NCBI RefSeq assembly: GCF_024138395.1
Contig: NZ_JAMYDU010000001.1
Coordinates: 667,892-731,891, forward strand
DNA from: Pseudomonas mandelii
GTDB lineage: Bacteria > Pseudomonadota > Gammaproteobacteria > Pseudomonadales > Pseudomonadaceae
Length of the DNA: 64,000 bases
Direction: 5' to 3'
A model generated the notes under the pieces. It had not been told where the DNA came from and made no database searches. It saw only the letters and a program-made list of their open reading frames with translations. Position numbers and translations under genes: made by a program. Below are positions 1 to 9,974 of this stretch, in pieces (positions within the stretch are counted from its first letter, which is position 1; each line of letters opens with the position of its first letter).

Positions 1-1089
1 TTTTCCACTGCCGGCGGTGACACCGCTGCCGCTCTGGCCGCTGGTTGCCCGGTGGTGTTCAAGGCCCACAGCGGACACATGGCGACCGCCGAACGCGTGG
101 CCGATGCAATCATCCGCGCCGCCGAGCAAACCGATATGCCCAAAGGTGTGTTCAACATGATCTACGGCGCAGGCGTCGGTGAAGCGCTGGTCAAGCATCC
201 GGCGATCCAGGCCGTCGGTTTCACTGGCTCGCTAAAGGGCGGTCGCGCCCTCTGTGACATGGCCGCCGCACGGCCACAACCGATTCCGGTGTTCGCCGAA
301 ATGAGCAGCATCAACCCGGTGCTGGTATTGCCGGAAGCCCTGCTCGTGCGTGGTGAGAAAATCGCCGGTGAACTGATGGCGTCGGTGGTCCAGGGTTGCG
401 GTCAGTTCTGTACCAATCCGGGGTTGGTGCTCGGTATTCGCTCACCCCACTTCAGCGCTTTCACCGCACGGCTCAGTGCCTTGATGGCCGAACAGCCGGC
501 GCAAACCATGCTCAACGCCGGCACCCTCGGCAGCTACGAAAAAGGCGTGCAGGCGTTGCTCGACCATCCGGGAATAACTCGCTTGGCGGGCCAGGATCAG
601 CACGGCAATCAAGCGCGGCCGCAACTGTTCAAGGCCGACGTCAGTCTGCTGCTCAAGGGTAATCCGCTGTTGCAGGAAGAAGTGTTCGGCCCGACCACAA
701 TCGTCGTCGAAGTCGCCGACAAGGCCGAGTTGGGACAAGCGCTGAACAGTTTGCACGGCCAGCTCACCGCCACGTTGATTGGCGAAGCACAGGACCTGAA
801 GGACCACGCCGATCTGCTGGTACTGCTGGAACAAAAGGTCGGCCGGGTGCTGTTCAACGGCTACCCCACCGGTGTTGAAGTCTGCGATGCCATGGTGCAT
901 GGCGGACCCTATCCGGCGACCTCCGACGCCCGTGGCACTTCGGTCGGCAGCCTGGCCATCGAGCGCTTCCTGCGCCCGGTGTGCTACCAGAACTGCCCGG
1001 ACGACTTGCTGCCCGACGCCCTTAAAAACGCCAACCCGCTGGGCATTGCGCGACTGGTTGACGGCATCAGCCACCGCGAACCGGTTTAA
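1..1089 (+). CDS. Aldehyde dehydrogenase, alpha-ketoglutaric semialdehyde type (3' part)
   Basis: The reading frame is open from base 1, so the gene starts outside the window; 362 codons of about 525 are present. The catalytic Cys lies in GQFCTNPG (Cys codon at 409) and the general-base Glu in VFAEMSS. FSTAGGD and KAHSGH near the edge are typical of the NADP-dependent alpha-ketoglutaric semialdehyde (2,5-dioxovalerate) dehydrogenase branch. These enzymes oxidise the semialdehyde to 2-oxoglutarate at the end of hydroxyproline, arabinose or glucarate degradation. The convergent imino-acid reductase next door favours hydroxyproline or D-amino-acid catabolism, which is inference. The substrate cannot be fixed from the fragment. 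Confidence 0.88.
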   Translation, partial: FSTAGGDTAAALAAGCPVVFKAHSGHMATAERVADAIIRAAEQTDMPKGVFNMIYGAGVGEALVKHPAIQAVGFTGSLKGGRALCDMAAARPQPIPVFAEMSSINPVLVLPEALLVRGEKIAGELMASVVQGCGQFCTNPGLVLGIRSPHFSAFTARLSALMAEQPAQTMLNAGTLGSYEKGVQALLDHPGITRLAGQDQHGNQARPQLFKADVSLLLKGNPLLQEEVFGPTTIVVEVADKAELGQALNSLHGQLTATLIGEAQDLKDHADLLVLLEQKVGRVLFNGYPTGVEVCDAMVHGGPYPATSDARGTSVGSLAIERFLRPVCYQNCPDDLLPDALKNANPLGIARLVDGISHREPV

Positions 1090-1100
1090 CACCACGACCT

Positions 1101-1196
1101 CCTGTAGGAGCGAGGCTTGCCCGCGAATGGGGCCTGACATTCAGCATTGATGTCGCCTGACACAACGCCTTCGCGGGCAAGCCTCGCTCCCACAGG
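1101..1196. repeat. REP-type inverted repeat pair between convergent genes
   Basis: Two arms of 27 bases face each other (1101-1127 and 1170-1196), with cores GGAGCGAGGCTTGCCCGCG and its complement. This is the common REP/BIME family of Pseudomonas. It sits between two convergent stop codons and may also act as a bidirectional transcription end. Confidence 0.85.
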
Positions 1197-1209
1197 ATTT
1201 TCATCGCAT

Positions 1210-2217
1210 TCAAGCCAGCAGTGCTTTCAGGTCGTTGTACAGCGCCTCGGGAATCTGCACCCCCTCCACCACGCTGCGCGCCCGCGCCGCATAACGCCGT
1301 TGCGACGGCAAGCGTGCACCCTGCCCTTCAATGCCCTGAAACAACACTTCGGCCCGGGTCAAATGCTCCTCGGTGGCCGCCCCCAGAAAACGTCGCGGAT
1401 CCAGCGCGATGATCAACTCGCCATGGTACGGCGACGACTTGCTGCCCGCGTCATAGGCCAGCGATTCGGCACTGGTCAAATCACCGATCAAAGGCCCGGC
1501 GATCAACTCCACCATCGCCGCCAGCGCCGAGCCCTTGTGCCCACCGAACGTCAGCATCGCGCCGCTGTCGAGCACCACATTGGCATCGGTACTCGGCCGG
1601 CCTTCAGCGTCCACGCCCCAACCCTCGGGAATCGCCTTGCCAGCACGCCGATGCAACTCGATATCGCCACGGGCAATCGCACTGGTGGCAAAGTCGAACA
1701 CAAACGGATCCTGCCCCGCCCGCGGCCAGCCAAAGGCTATGGGATTGGTGCCGAACACTGGCACACGCCCCCCGGCTGGTGCCACCCAGGCATGACTCGG
1801 ATTACACGCCAGCGCCACCAAACCAACGGCGGTCAACTGCTCGATCTCCACCCACAGCGCCGAGAAATGCACACAGCGATTGATCGCCAACGCCGCAATC
1901 CCGTTCGCCCGGGTTTTCTCCGTCAGCAACCCAAGCCCCGCCTGAAACGCCAATTGCGAGAAACCACCCGCGGCATCCACCCGCACGATCGACGGCGCCT
2001 GGTCGATCACCTGCGGCTCGACATCGGCCGACACCTTGCCGGCTTGCAGGGAGTTCACGCAGCCCAGAATCCGGTACAAACCGTGGGAGGCACAGCCATC
2101 GCGCTCGCCGGCGATCACCGTCGCCGCCACCGCTTGCGCATGGGCCAGATTAAAACCGTTGTGCAACAGGATCGATTCGGCCAGTTCACGGGCTTCGATC
2201 AGGGTCAGTCGGATCAT
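1210..2217 (-). CDS. Ldh_2/MdhB-family oxidoreductase, likely imino-acid (Pyr2C/Pip2C) reductase
   Basis: 335 aa. The family (malate/L-lactate dehydrogenase 2 fold, NAD(P)H-dependent) includes the delta1-pyrroline-2-carboxylate / delta1-piperideine-2-carboxylate reductases DpkA and LhpD. Seen here: SHGLYR near residue 46, CVHFSALW with the conserved catalytic His near residue 120, GTNPIAFGWP, and FGGHKGSALA near residue 240. The start at 2217 is chosen because AAGGAGATAAGC precedes that ATG; a longer frame to 2259 has no better site. It is convergent with the semialdehyde dehydrogenase, which fits hydroxyproline or D-lysine/D-proline catabolism. Substrate is inference. Confidence 0.85.
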   Translation of the reverse strand: MIRLTLIEARELAESILLHNGFNLAHAQAVAATVIAGERDGCASHGLYRILGCVNSLQAGKVSADVEPQVIDQAPSIVRVDAAGGFSQLAFQAGLGLLTEKTRANGIAALAINRCVHFSALWVEIEQLTAVGLVALACNPSHAWVAPAGGRVPVFGTNPIAFGWPRAGQDPFVFDFATSAIARGDIELHRRAGKAIPEGWGVDAEGRPSTDANVVLDSGAMLTFGGHKGSALAAMVELIAGPLIGDLTSAESLAYDAGSKSSPYHGELIIALDPRRFLGAATEEHLTRAEVLFQGIEGQGARLPSQRRYAARARSVVEGVQIPEALYNDLKALLA

Positions 2218-2405
2218 GCTTATCTCCTTGGACAGACCATCGAGACTGGGCCATTCCAAGGCTCACGGCTTGATCGCTTTAGGTCGGGTTGATGACGAAT
2301 TCGGCATATCGTTGAAAAGGGTCGCCGTTGTATGGCCGCACCACTCGTCGGCAGACGCAACGCGATCAATTGACATCGATGAGTGTCTGGGCAATTATTA
2401 TTACA

Positions 2406-2430
2406 TCGCATACGATACAAACGTATGCGA
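2406..2430. promoter_or_regulatory. Candidate OhrR operator upstream of ohr
   Basis: TCGCATAC (2406-2413) and its exact complement GTATGCGA (2423-2430) form a perfect 8-bp dyad with a 9-base spacer, about 40 bases before the ohr start. Related half-sites recur before ohrR (2959-2983 and 3057-3064). Position and recurrence suggest OhrR binding, which is inference. Confidence 0.6.
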
Positions 2431-2470
2431 CACATAAATCACATCTTTTGAAACGTTGAGGATCCACCCC

Positions 2471-2923
2471 ATGAGCAAGATCGAAAAAGTACTGGCCACC
2501 GGCAAAACTCACACCACCGTCAGCGCTGCGGGCAACACTTCGCGGGGCCATAACGGCAGCCTCGACATCCAGCTCTCGTCGCCTGGAAACGCGAAACTGG
2601 CGCACGAGTTCAAAGCCATTGCACCGCACCCAACCGCAGAGCAGCTGTTCGCCGGCGCATGGTCGGCCTGCTACACCGCGGCCGTCGGGCTGGTGGCCAA
2701 TGAAATGAACGTGGTGCTGCCGTCTGATCTGTCCGTCGACATCGAAGTCGATCTGGGTCAGACCGGCTCGGCGTACTTCCTCCAGGCTCGATTGACTCTG
2801 CGGGTGCCGGGACTGACACATGAAGTCGCGACGACGCTGGCACACACTGCAGATCAAATCTGCCCGTACTCGAAAGCGACGCGGGGTAACATTGATGTGG
2901 CCCTGAACGTCCTCACGGCGTGA
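2471..2923 (+). CDS. ohr: Organic hydroperoxide resistance protein Ohr (OsmC/Ohr family)
   Basis: 150 aa, normal length for Ohr. It is a cytoplasmic thiol peroxidase that reduces organic and fatty-acid hydroperoxides using lipoylated partners. The two redox cysteines are in GAWSACY (about residue 63) and CPYSKATRGN (about residue 127), and the conserved acidic and arginine positions are present. ATG at 2471 is chosen over an in-frame upstream ATG at 2456 because TTGAGGATC sits 5' of it and MSKIEKVL matches family starts. It is followed 190 bases later by its regulator ohrR on the same strand. Confidence 0.95.
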   Translation: MSKIEKVLATGKTHTTVSAAGNTSRGHNGSLDIQLSSPGNAKLAHEFKAIAPHPTAEQLFAGAWSACYTAAVGLVANEMNVVLPSDLSVDIEVDLGQTGSAYFLQARLTLRVPGLTHEVATTLAHTADQICPYSKATRGNIDVALNVLTA

Positions 2924-2958
2924 CGCATCGCGATTGGCCTTTTTTTTCCCTTAATATA

Positions 2959-2983
2959 TCGTATACGCTTTAAGCGCATACGA
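2959..2983. promoter_or_regulatory. Candidate OhrR operator in the ohr-ohrR gap
   Basis: TCGTATAC (2959-2966) and GCATACGA (2976-2983) form a near-perfect dyad (one mismatch) related to the site before ohr, with an inner CGCTTTAAGCG palindrome. It lies 133 bases before ohrR. Confidence 0.5.
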
Positions 2984-3056
2984 ATCACATCCGTACGGCC
3001 GGTTCGACGCACTGCCGAATCGGCCACCGTCGACAATCAGAGCTGTTCCGACACAA

Positions 3057-3064
3057 TCGCATAC
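3057..3064. promoter_or_regulatory. Third TCGCATAC half-site before ohrR
   Basis: An exact copy of the 8-base half-site found before ohr, followed by GCGGTATA, 52 bases before the ohrR start. It may be part of an autoregulatory OhrR site overlapping the ohrR promoter. Confidence 0.4.
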
Positions 3065-3115
3065 GCGGTATATTTTGCCTTTGCGAGCCTTCAATTTTGG
3101 CCAACGAGGAAGCAC

Positions 3116-3571
3116 ATGAAACCCACCGACAAGACGGCTCCCGCCAAGCTCTCCGACTTTCTGTGTTTTGCGGTCTATTCCACGAACCTGGCCTTCGGCA
3201 AAGCCTACAAGCCGATACTCGAGCAGCTGGGGCTCACCTATACGCAATTCATCACCATCGTTGCGCTATGGGAGGAAGACCATCAAACCGTGGGCAGCCT
3301 GGGCGAAAAGCTGTTTCTCGAATCGAACACCCTCACACCGATCCTGAAGAAGCTGGAAGCGATGGGCTATCTACAGAGGCAGCGTGATCCCGAGGACGAG
3401 CGGCAGGTGCGCATCAGCCTGACGAAAAGCGGTCGACAACTGCGCGAAGGCCGCCCCGAAATGGGCCTCTCCGACGCAACTGGCCTGACACCGGACGAAT
3501 TCATGCACCTGCAGAGCGCGGTCGTGAAGCTGCGCAACAACCTCATCAAATCGACGAAAGCCGGGGAGTGA
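3116..3571 (+). CDS. ohrR: MarR-family peroxide sensor OhrR
   Basis: 151 aa MarR winged-helix repressor. The sensing Cys is in DFLCFAVYS at residue 17, as in OhrR, where oxidation by organic hydroperoxide releases the operator of ohr. The wHTH includes SLGEKLFLESNTLTPILKKLE, followed by the wing DPEDERQVRISLT. CGAGGAAGCAC precedes the ATG. Adjacent to ohr and to repeated TCGCATAC-like dyads, so it most likely controls ohr and itself. Confidence 0.93.
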   Translation: MKPTDKTAPAKLSDFLCFAVYSTNLAFGKAYKPILEQLGLTYTQFITIVALWEEDHQTVGSLGEKLFLESNTLTPILKKLEAMGYLQRQRDPEDERQVRISLTKSGRQLREGRPEMGLSDATGLTPDEFMHLQSAVVKLRNNLIKSTKAGE

Positions 3572-3726
3572 GTGTTGACTGAGCGGTTTTTTACATCGGC
3601 CAAACGCGCAGAAACACGGCCCGAACTCTCTGACACACCACCAAACTCAGGGCAAATCGGACCATGTAGGAGCCAGGCTTGCCCTAATGCCCGTCAGTTA
3701 AGCAATTTCAGCCGCGACGCACTCTT

Positions 3727-3860
3727 TGTAGCAGCTGGCGAAGCCTGCGTTCGGCTGCGCAGCAGTCGTAAACCCTAAATACACAGTGGGCCTGACGGAC
3801 CGCAGTGCCTGATTTTACGACTGCTACGCAGCCGAACGCAGGCTTCGCCAGCTGCTACAG
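3727..3860. repeat. Large inverted repeat of the GCAGCTGGCGAAGCCTGCG family
   Basis: The 398-base gap 3572-3969 has no convincing gene. It holds a long inverted repeat: arm 3727-3771 contains GTAGCAGCTGGCGAAGCC and arm 3814-3860 its complement, with about 42 bases between. A single REP-like fragment (GTAGGAGCCAGGCTTGCCC) is at 3666. A related element is at 16803-16943. The element lies downstream of ohrR and downstream of the leftward acyl-CoA synthetase gene. Confidence 0.8.
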
Positions 3861-3969
3861 ATCGCATTACGGCTTGACTGGCAGGCATTAAGGCTTGCCG
3901 GCCGGTTCCTCAGGATGGAAGACCTCGCAATGAGTGCTCAGGGTCGACGTAGTATCCACCGCACCTTTT

Positions 3970-5613
3970 TCACCCCAATTCGCTTTCCCGAATCAGCTTC
4001 TTATTAATCTTCCCGACACTGGTTTTAGGAATCTCCGCGACGAATTTGAACTGCTTGGGGATCGCCCATTTGTTGATGCGGCCACGCTCGACAAACCCTT
4101 GCAGGTGCGCCTCGAGGATCTTGTTGTCGAGATACTGCCCAGGCTCGCACACCACCAGCGCCATCGGCCGTTCGCCCCATTGCTCATCGGCAATGCCCAC
4201 GACCGCGACCGACATCACCGCCGCGTGTTCGCTGATCAGGCTTTCCAGCTCAAGAGAGCTGATCCACTCCCCGCCCGTCTTGATGACATCCTTGATTCGA
4301 TCTTTGATTTCCACTCCTCCCAAGGCGTCGATGGAGGCCAAATCGCCGGTGTGCATCCAGCCGTTGTGCCAAAGCTCGGCACCCTTTTCGGGTTCCTTCA
4401 AATAGCCTTGAGTCAGCCAGGGTGCGCGCACCACGATCTCGCCCAGAGACTCGCCGTCATGGGCAACGTCATTGCCATTGGCATCGATGATTTTCAGATC
4501 GACCATCGGCACCGGCGTGCCAGTCTTGATGCGGGTGGCCAGTTGGGCTTGCGTGGATTGTTCGAGGTCTTCATCACGCAGGTACGTCAGGCACAGCAAT
4601 GGGCAGGTTTCCGACATGCCGTAACCGCTGTGCACCTGAATACCTTTGGCGCTCGCTTCGCTGGCAATGCCCAGCGTCAGTGCGCTGCCACCCAAGAGCA
4701 TTTTCCAGCCATCAAAACGGGTCTGTGCCGCTTCCTCGCAGCTCAGGATCATTTGCAAAATGGTCGGCACGCAATGGGAAAAAGTGACCTTTTCCTCGCG
4801 GTACAACCTGACCAGGCTATTGGGTTCGTAGCGGCCGGGGTACACCTGTTTGAGCCCCATCAGGGTGGCGACATAAGGCACACCCCAGGCATGCACGTGA
4901 AACATCGGCGTGATGGGCATGTACACATCATCGGAACGCAGCAACGGCAGGCCTTGATAGACGCCCAAAGTGCCCACGGCATTCAAGGTGTGCAGGACCA
5001 ATTGGCGGTGAGTGAAATACACGCCTTTAGGGTCGCCAGTAGTGCCCGTGGTGTAGAAAAGGGTCGCCACCGAGTTTTCATCGAAATCGGGAAAGTCGTA
5101 CTGGTCTACGGCCCTGGACAACAGGTTTTCATATTCCCCCAGCACCGGTAACCACGTATCGATTGCTGTGTCGTCCGTGAGCTGCAGGTAACCTTTGACG
5201 GTTTCAAGCCGGCCCTGAATCTGTTCAACCAGCGGCAGGAAATCATCATGCACCAGCACCAGATTGTCCTCGGCATGGTTCATGGTGAAGAGCACCTGAT
5301 CCGGCGAAAGACGAATGTTCACGGTATGCAGCACCGCACCGATCATCGGTACGGCAAAGAAGCATTCCAGGTAGCGATGGCTGTCCCAGTCGAGCATCGC
5401 CACGGTATCCCCGGCCTTGACGCCGGCAGCGGTCAAGGCGTTGGCCAGCTTGCGGATCCGCTGATTGAGGGTCTGGTAGTTGTAGCGCAGTTTGTCGGCG
5501 TAGACGATTTCCCGGCCCGGTTCGTAGCGCACGCCGGACAGCAACAATTGCTTGATCAGCAAGGGATAGGCATAGGCGCCATCGGCGGGCGGAATTATTT
5601 TTGTCGCCATCAT
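3970..5613 (-). CDS. AMP-forming acyl-CoA synthetase (AlkK-like)
   Basis: 547 aa, ANL superfamily. The P-loop-like motif YTTGTTGDPKG is near residue 190, SGYGMSETCP near 345, the adenylate motif NGWMHTGD near 430, and the C-terminal catalytic Lys in SVGKINKK near 540. Overall it resembles medium/long-chain fatty-acid CoA ligases of the AlkK type, which activate a carboxylic acid to its CoA thioester in the cytoplasm. It is 24 bases downstream of an acyl-CoA dehydrogenase and the last gene of the leftward RND/DUF1302 block, so it probably activates the acid taken up by that block. Exact chain length is unknown. Confidence 0.9.
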   Translation of the reverse strand: MMATKIIPPADGAYAYPLLIKQLLLSGVRYEPGREIVYADKLRYNYQTLNQRIRKLANALTAAGVKAGDTVAMLDWDSHRYLECFFAVPMIGAVLHTVNIRLSPDQVLFTMNHAEDNLVLVHDDFLPLVEQIQGRLETVKGYLQLTDDTAIDTWLPVLGEYENLLSRAVDQYDFPDFDENSVATLFYTTGTTGDPKGVYFTHRQLVLHTLNAVGTLGVYQGLPLLRSDDVYMPITPMFHVHAWGVPYVATLMGLKQVYPGRYEPNSLVRLYREEKVTFSHCVPTILQMILSCEEAAQTRFDGWKMLLGGSALTLGIASEASAKGIQVHSGYGMSETCPLLCLTYLRDEDLEQSTQAQLATRIKTGTPVPMVDLKIIDANGNDVAHDGESLGEIVVRAPWLTQGYLKEPEKGAELWHNGWMHTGDLASIDALGGVEIKDRIKDVIKTGGEWISSLELESLISEHAAVMSVAVVGIADEQWGERPMALVVCEPGQYLDNKILEAHLQGFVERGRINKWAIPKQFKFVAEIPKTSVGKINKKLIRESELG

Positions 5614-5637
5614 GGTTGGGGTTCCTTGTCCTTTCGA

Positions 5638-7416
<1,779 letters not shown>

Positions 7417-7423
7417 TGTTGGC

Positions 7424-9943
7424 TTACTCGGAAGTGGTCAGGGCATGGGGCATGCCAGGACGTTCAGTGGTTTCGGTGGTTTCGGTTGACGCAACGGGAG
7501 CAGGCTCAACCGCCCGTTCGCGCAGCAGGAAATACGACAGAGCTGGAATCAGGATCAGCGCGCCGAGCATGTTCCACAGGAACATGAAGGTCAGCAGGAT
7601 GCCCATGTCGGCCTGGAACTTGATCGGCGACCAGACCCAGCACACCACGCCCGCCGCGAGGGTGATGCCCACCAACCCGACCACCCGGCCGGTGAACGAC
7701 ACGGCGTTGCGGTAGGCCTGGGACAGCGGCAGGCCCTGGCGCTGGAAGTGCAACTGCACGCTGAGCAGGTACAAGGCGTAGTCCACGCCGATGCCCACAC
7801 CCAATGCGATCACCGGCAGGGTCGCGACTTTCACGCCAATGCCCATGACCACCATCAACGCCTCGCAAAGGATCGAGGTCAGCACCAATGGCAACAAGGC
7901 GACCAGGGTTGCGCGCCAGCTGCGGAAGGTGATCAGGCAGAACAGCGTCACCGCCGCATAGACGTAAAGCAGCATGGTGCGGTTGGCCTCGCGCACCACA
8001 ATGTTGGTCGCTGCTTCAATCCCGGCCGACCCGGCCGCCAGCAGGAACTGGCGATCTTCGCTGTTGTTCTCCCGGGCGAATTTCTCGGCGATGCCCACCA
8101 CGGCATCCAGGGTCTCGGCCTTGTGGTCCTTGAGAAAGGTGATCACCGGCATCAGCGAACAATCGGTGTTGAACAACTCCGGGGAGTTGACCGAGGCTTG
8201 CTGCGCGGCGTAGTTCAGCACGTCCTGATTGCGCTGGATGCTGTTGAGCTTGGGGTTGCCTTCATAAGTACCGGCGGTGATTTGGCGCACCGCGTTGACC
8301 AACGAAGCTGTGGCCTGTACGCCTGGAGACTGCTGCAGCTCCCAGGCCAGACGGTCGGCGAGGATCAGCGTCTTGTAGTTCAGGCAGCCTTCCGGCGCGG
8401 TCTTGATCATCACCGCGAACAAGTCGCTGGACAGCGCGTAGTGGCTGGTGATGTAGGCGTTGTCACGGTTATAGCGAGAGTCGGCACGCAACTCCGGTGC
8501 GCCACTTTCCAGATCGCCGATCTTCAACTGCAAGCTGACCATGAAGCCGCCGATGCCCATCAGTGCCGCGACCAATACCGCCCCCGTGGCCCATTTGGCC
8601 GTGGTGAAGCGGTCAAGCAAGTCCCACAGTTTGCCGAAGCCTTTATGTCCTTCTGCGCGCGTGTCGATTTTCAGCGCACGCTCGGCCGCCTTGGCGCCGA
8701 CGCCGACATAAGACAGCGCCACCGGCATCAGCAACAGCGAGGTGAAAATCAGCACCGCCACACCGATACTGGCGGTGATCGCCAGGTCGCGGATCACCGG
8801 GATGTCGATCAGCATCAACACCGCGAACCCGACGGCGTCGGCCAGCAGCGCGGTGACGCCGGCAATGAACAGGCGGCGGAAGGTGTAGCGCGCGGCGATC
8901 AGCTTGTGGGTGCCACGGGCGATGTCTTGCATGATGCCGTTCATTTTCTGCGCCGCGTGAGACACACCGATGGCGAAGATCAGAAAAGGCACCAGCACCG
9001 AATACGGGTCGATGGCATAGCCGAGCCAGGCAACAATTCCGAGTTGCCAGACCACTGCGATCAGCGAGCAGCCAACCACCAGCAAGGTGCTGCGCACGCA
9101 ACGGGTGTAAGCGTAAATGATGATCAGCGACGTGACGACGGCCAGGCCGAAGAACATCATCACCTGGATCAGGCCATCGATCAGGTCACCCATCAGTTTG
9201 GCGAAACCGATCACCCGGACTTTGTACTGGCCCTTGCCCTCCTCCCCGGCCTTGCGCGCAGCGCTGTCACCTGCGAATTCGATCTGGTCGCGCAACTGCT
9301 CTTCGAGCATCTGCGAAAAGGCGTGATAGTCGATGCGCTGACCGCTGGCCGTGGCTTTGTCCAGCAACGGAACAGTGAGCATGCTCGATTTGTAGTCGCT
9401 GGCCACCAGACTGCCGACGATGCCGGCGCGGGAAATGTTCTGGCGCAGCTGTTCTATTTCTGCAGGCTTGCCCTGATAGGTATCGGGCATCACCGGGCCA
9501 CCCTGGAAACCTTGCTCGGTGACTTCGGTCCAGCGCACCGCCGGGCTCCATAACGACTTCATCCAGGCGCGGTCGACGCCTTCGGTGACGAACAGCTGAT
9601 CGTTGACCTGTTTGAGCACGTCAAGATACGCGGGGTCGAAGATGTCGCCCTGGGTGTTCTCCACCACCACCCGCACCGAGTTGCCCAGACCGCGCAACGA
9701 CTGGCGGTTTTCCAGGAAATTCTGGATGTACGGCTGGCTCTGCGGAATCATTTTTTCGAAGCTGGGACGCAGCTCCAGGCGCGTGGCGGCCATGTAGCCC
9801 AACACCACGGTGGCCAGCGCCATCAACAGCATGAACAGCGGACGGTAGTTGAATACCAGCCGTTCCAGCAGGTTGCCGGAATGGCGGTCGAAGTCCCGCA
9901 GATCGCGGATCACCGGCATGGTTTCTTGTTTGGTATGGCCCAT
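7424..9943 (-). CDS. RND superfamily exporter, MMPL/HpnN type
   Basis: 839 aa inner-membrane protein. Residues about 33-55 form the first TM helix, followed by a large periplasmic loop, a five-helix bundle around 260-430, a second loop, and a second bundle around 670-810 with GVGIGVDYALYLL. The two-fold repeat is that of MMPL/HpnN-type RND proteins, which move hydrophobic molecules such as hopanoids, sterols or lipids rather than drugs. No adaptor or TolC gene is nearby. It sits with YCF48, DUF1329 and DUF1302 genes, a combination seen in other proteobacterial hydrophobic-substrate clusters. Confidence 0.88.
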   Translation of the reverse strand: MGHTKQETMPVIRDLRDFDRHSGNLLERLVFNYRPLFMLLMALATVVLGYMAATRLELRPSFEKMIPQSQPYIQNFLENRQSLRGLGNSVRVVVENTQGDIFDPAYLDVLKQVNDQLFVTEGVDRAWMKSLWSPAVRWTEVTEQGFQGGPVMPDTYQGKPAEIEQLRQNISRAGIVGSLVASDYKSSMLTVPLLDKATASGQRIDYHAFSQMLEEQLRDQIEFAGDSAARKAGEEGKGQYKVRVIGFAKLMGDLIDGLIQVMMFFGLAVVTSLIIIYAYTRCVRSTLLVVGCSLIAVVWQLGIVAWLGYAIDPYSVLVPFLIFAIGVSHAAQKMNGIMQDIARGTHKLIAARYTFRRLFIAGVTALLADAVGFAVLMLIDIPVIRDLAITASIGVAVLIFTSLLLMPVALSYVGVGAKAAERALKIDTRAEGHKGFGKLWDLLDRFTTAKWATGAVLVAALMGIGGFMVSLQLKIGDLESGAPELRADSRYNRDNAYITSHYALSSDLFAVMIKTAPEGCLNYKTLILADRLAWELQQSPGVQATASLVNAVRQITAGTYEGNPKLNSIQRNQDVLNYAAQQASVNSPELFNTDCSLMPVITFLKDHKAETLDAVVGIAEKFARENNSEDRQFLLAAGSAGIEAATNIVVREANRTMLLYVYAAVTLFCLITFRSWRATLVALLPLVLTSILCEALMVVMGIGVKVATLPVIALGVGIGVDYALYLLSVQLHFQRQGLPLSQAYRNAVSFTGRVVGLVGITLAAGVVCWVWSPIKFQADMGILLTFMFLWNMLGALILIPALSYFLLRERAVEPAPVASTETTETTERPGMPHALTTSE

Positions 9944-9974
9944 GTCTGGGTTCTCGCTCTAAGGGTTCGAGGGC

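Noticed and set aside
442..1140. Long minus-strand frame opposite the aldehyde dehydrogenase
   Set aside because: Shadow of a real gene in high-GC DNA; His/Gln/Arg-rich translation and no ribosome site.
1147..2292. 381-aa plus-strand frame opposite the imino-acid reductase
   Set aside because: Low-complexity Arg/His-rich translation antisense to a clear enzyme.
3572..3778. 68-aa ORF after ohrR
   Set aside because: Runs into the inverted repeat and has no protein-like pattern.
7748..9553. 601-aa plus-strand frame opposite the RND gene
   Set aside because: Gln/His-rich shadow; the opposite strand encodes an obvious membrane protein.
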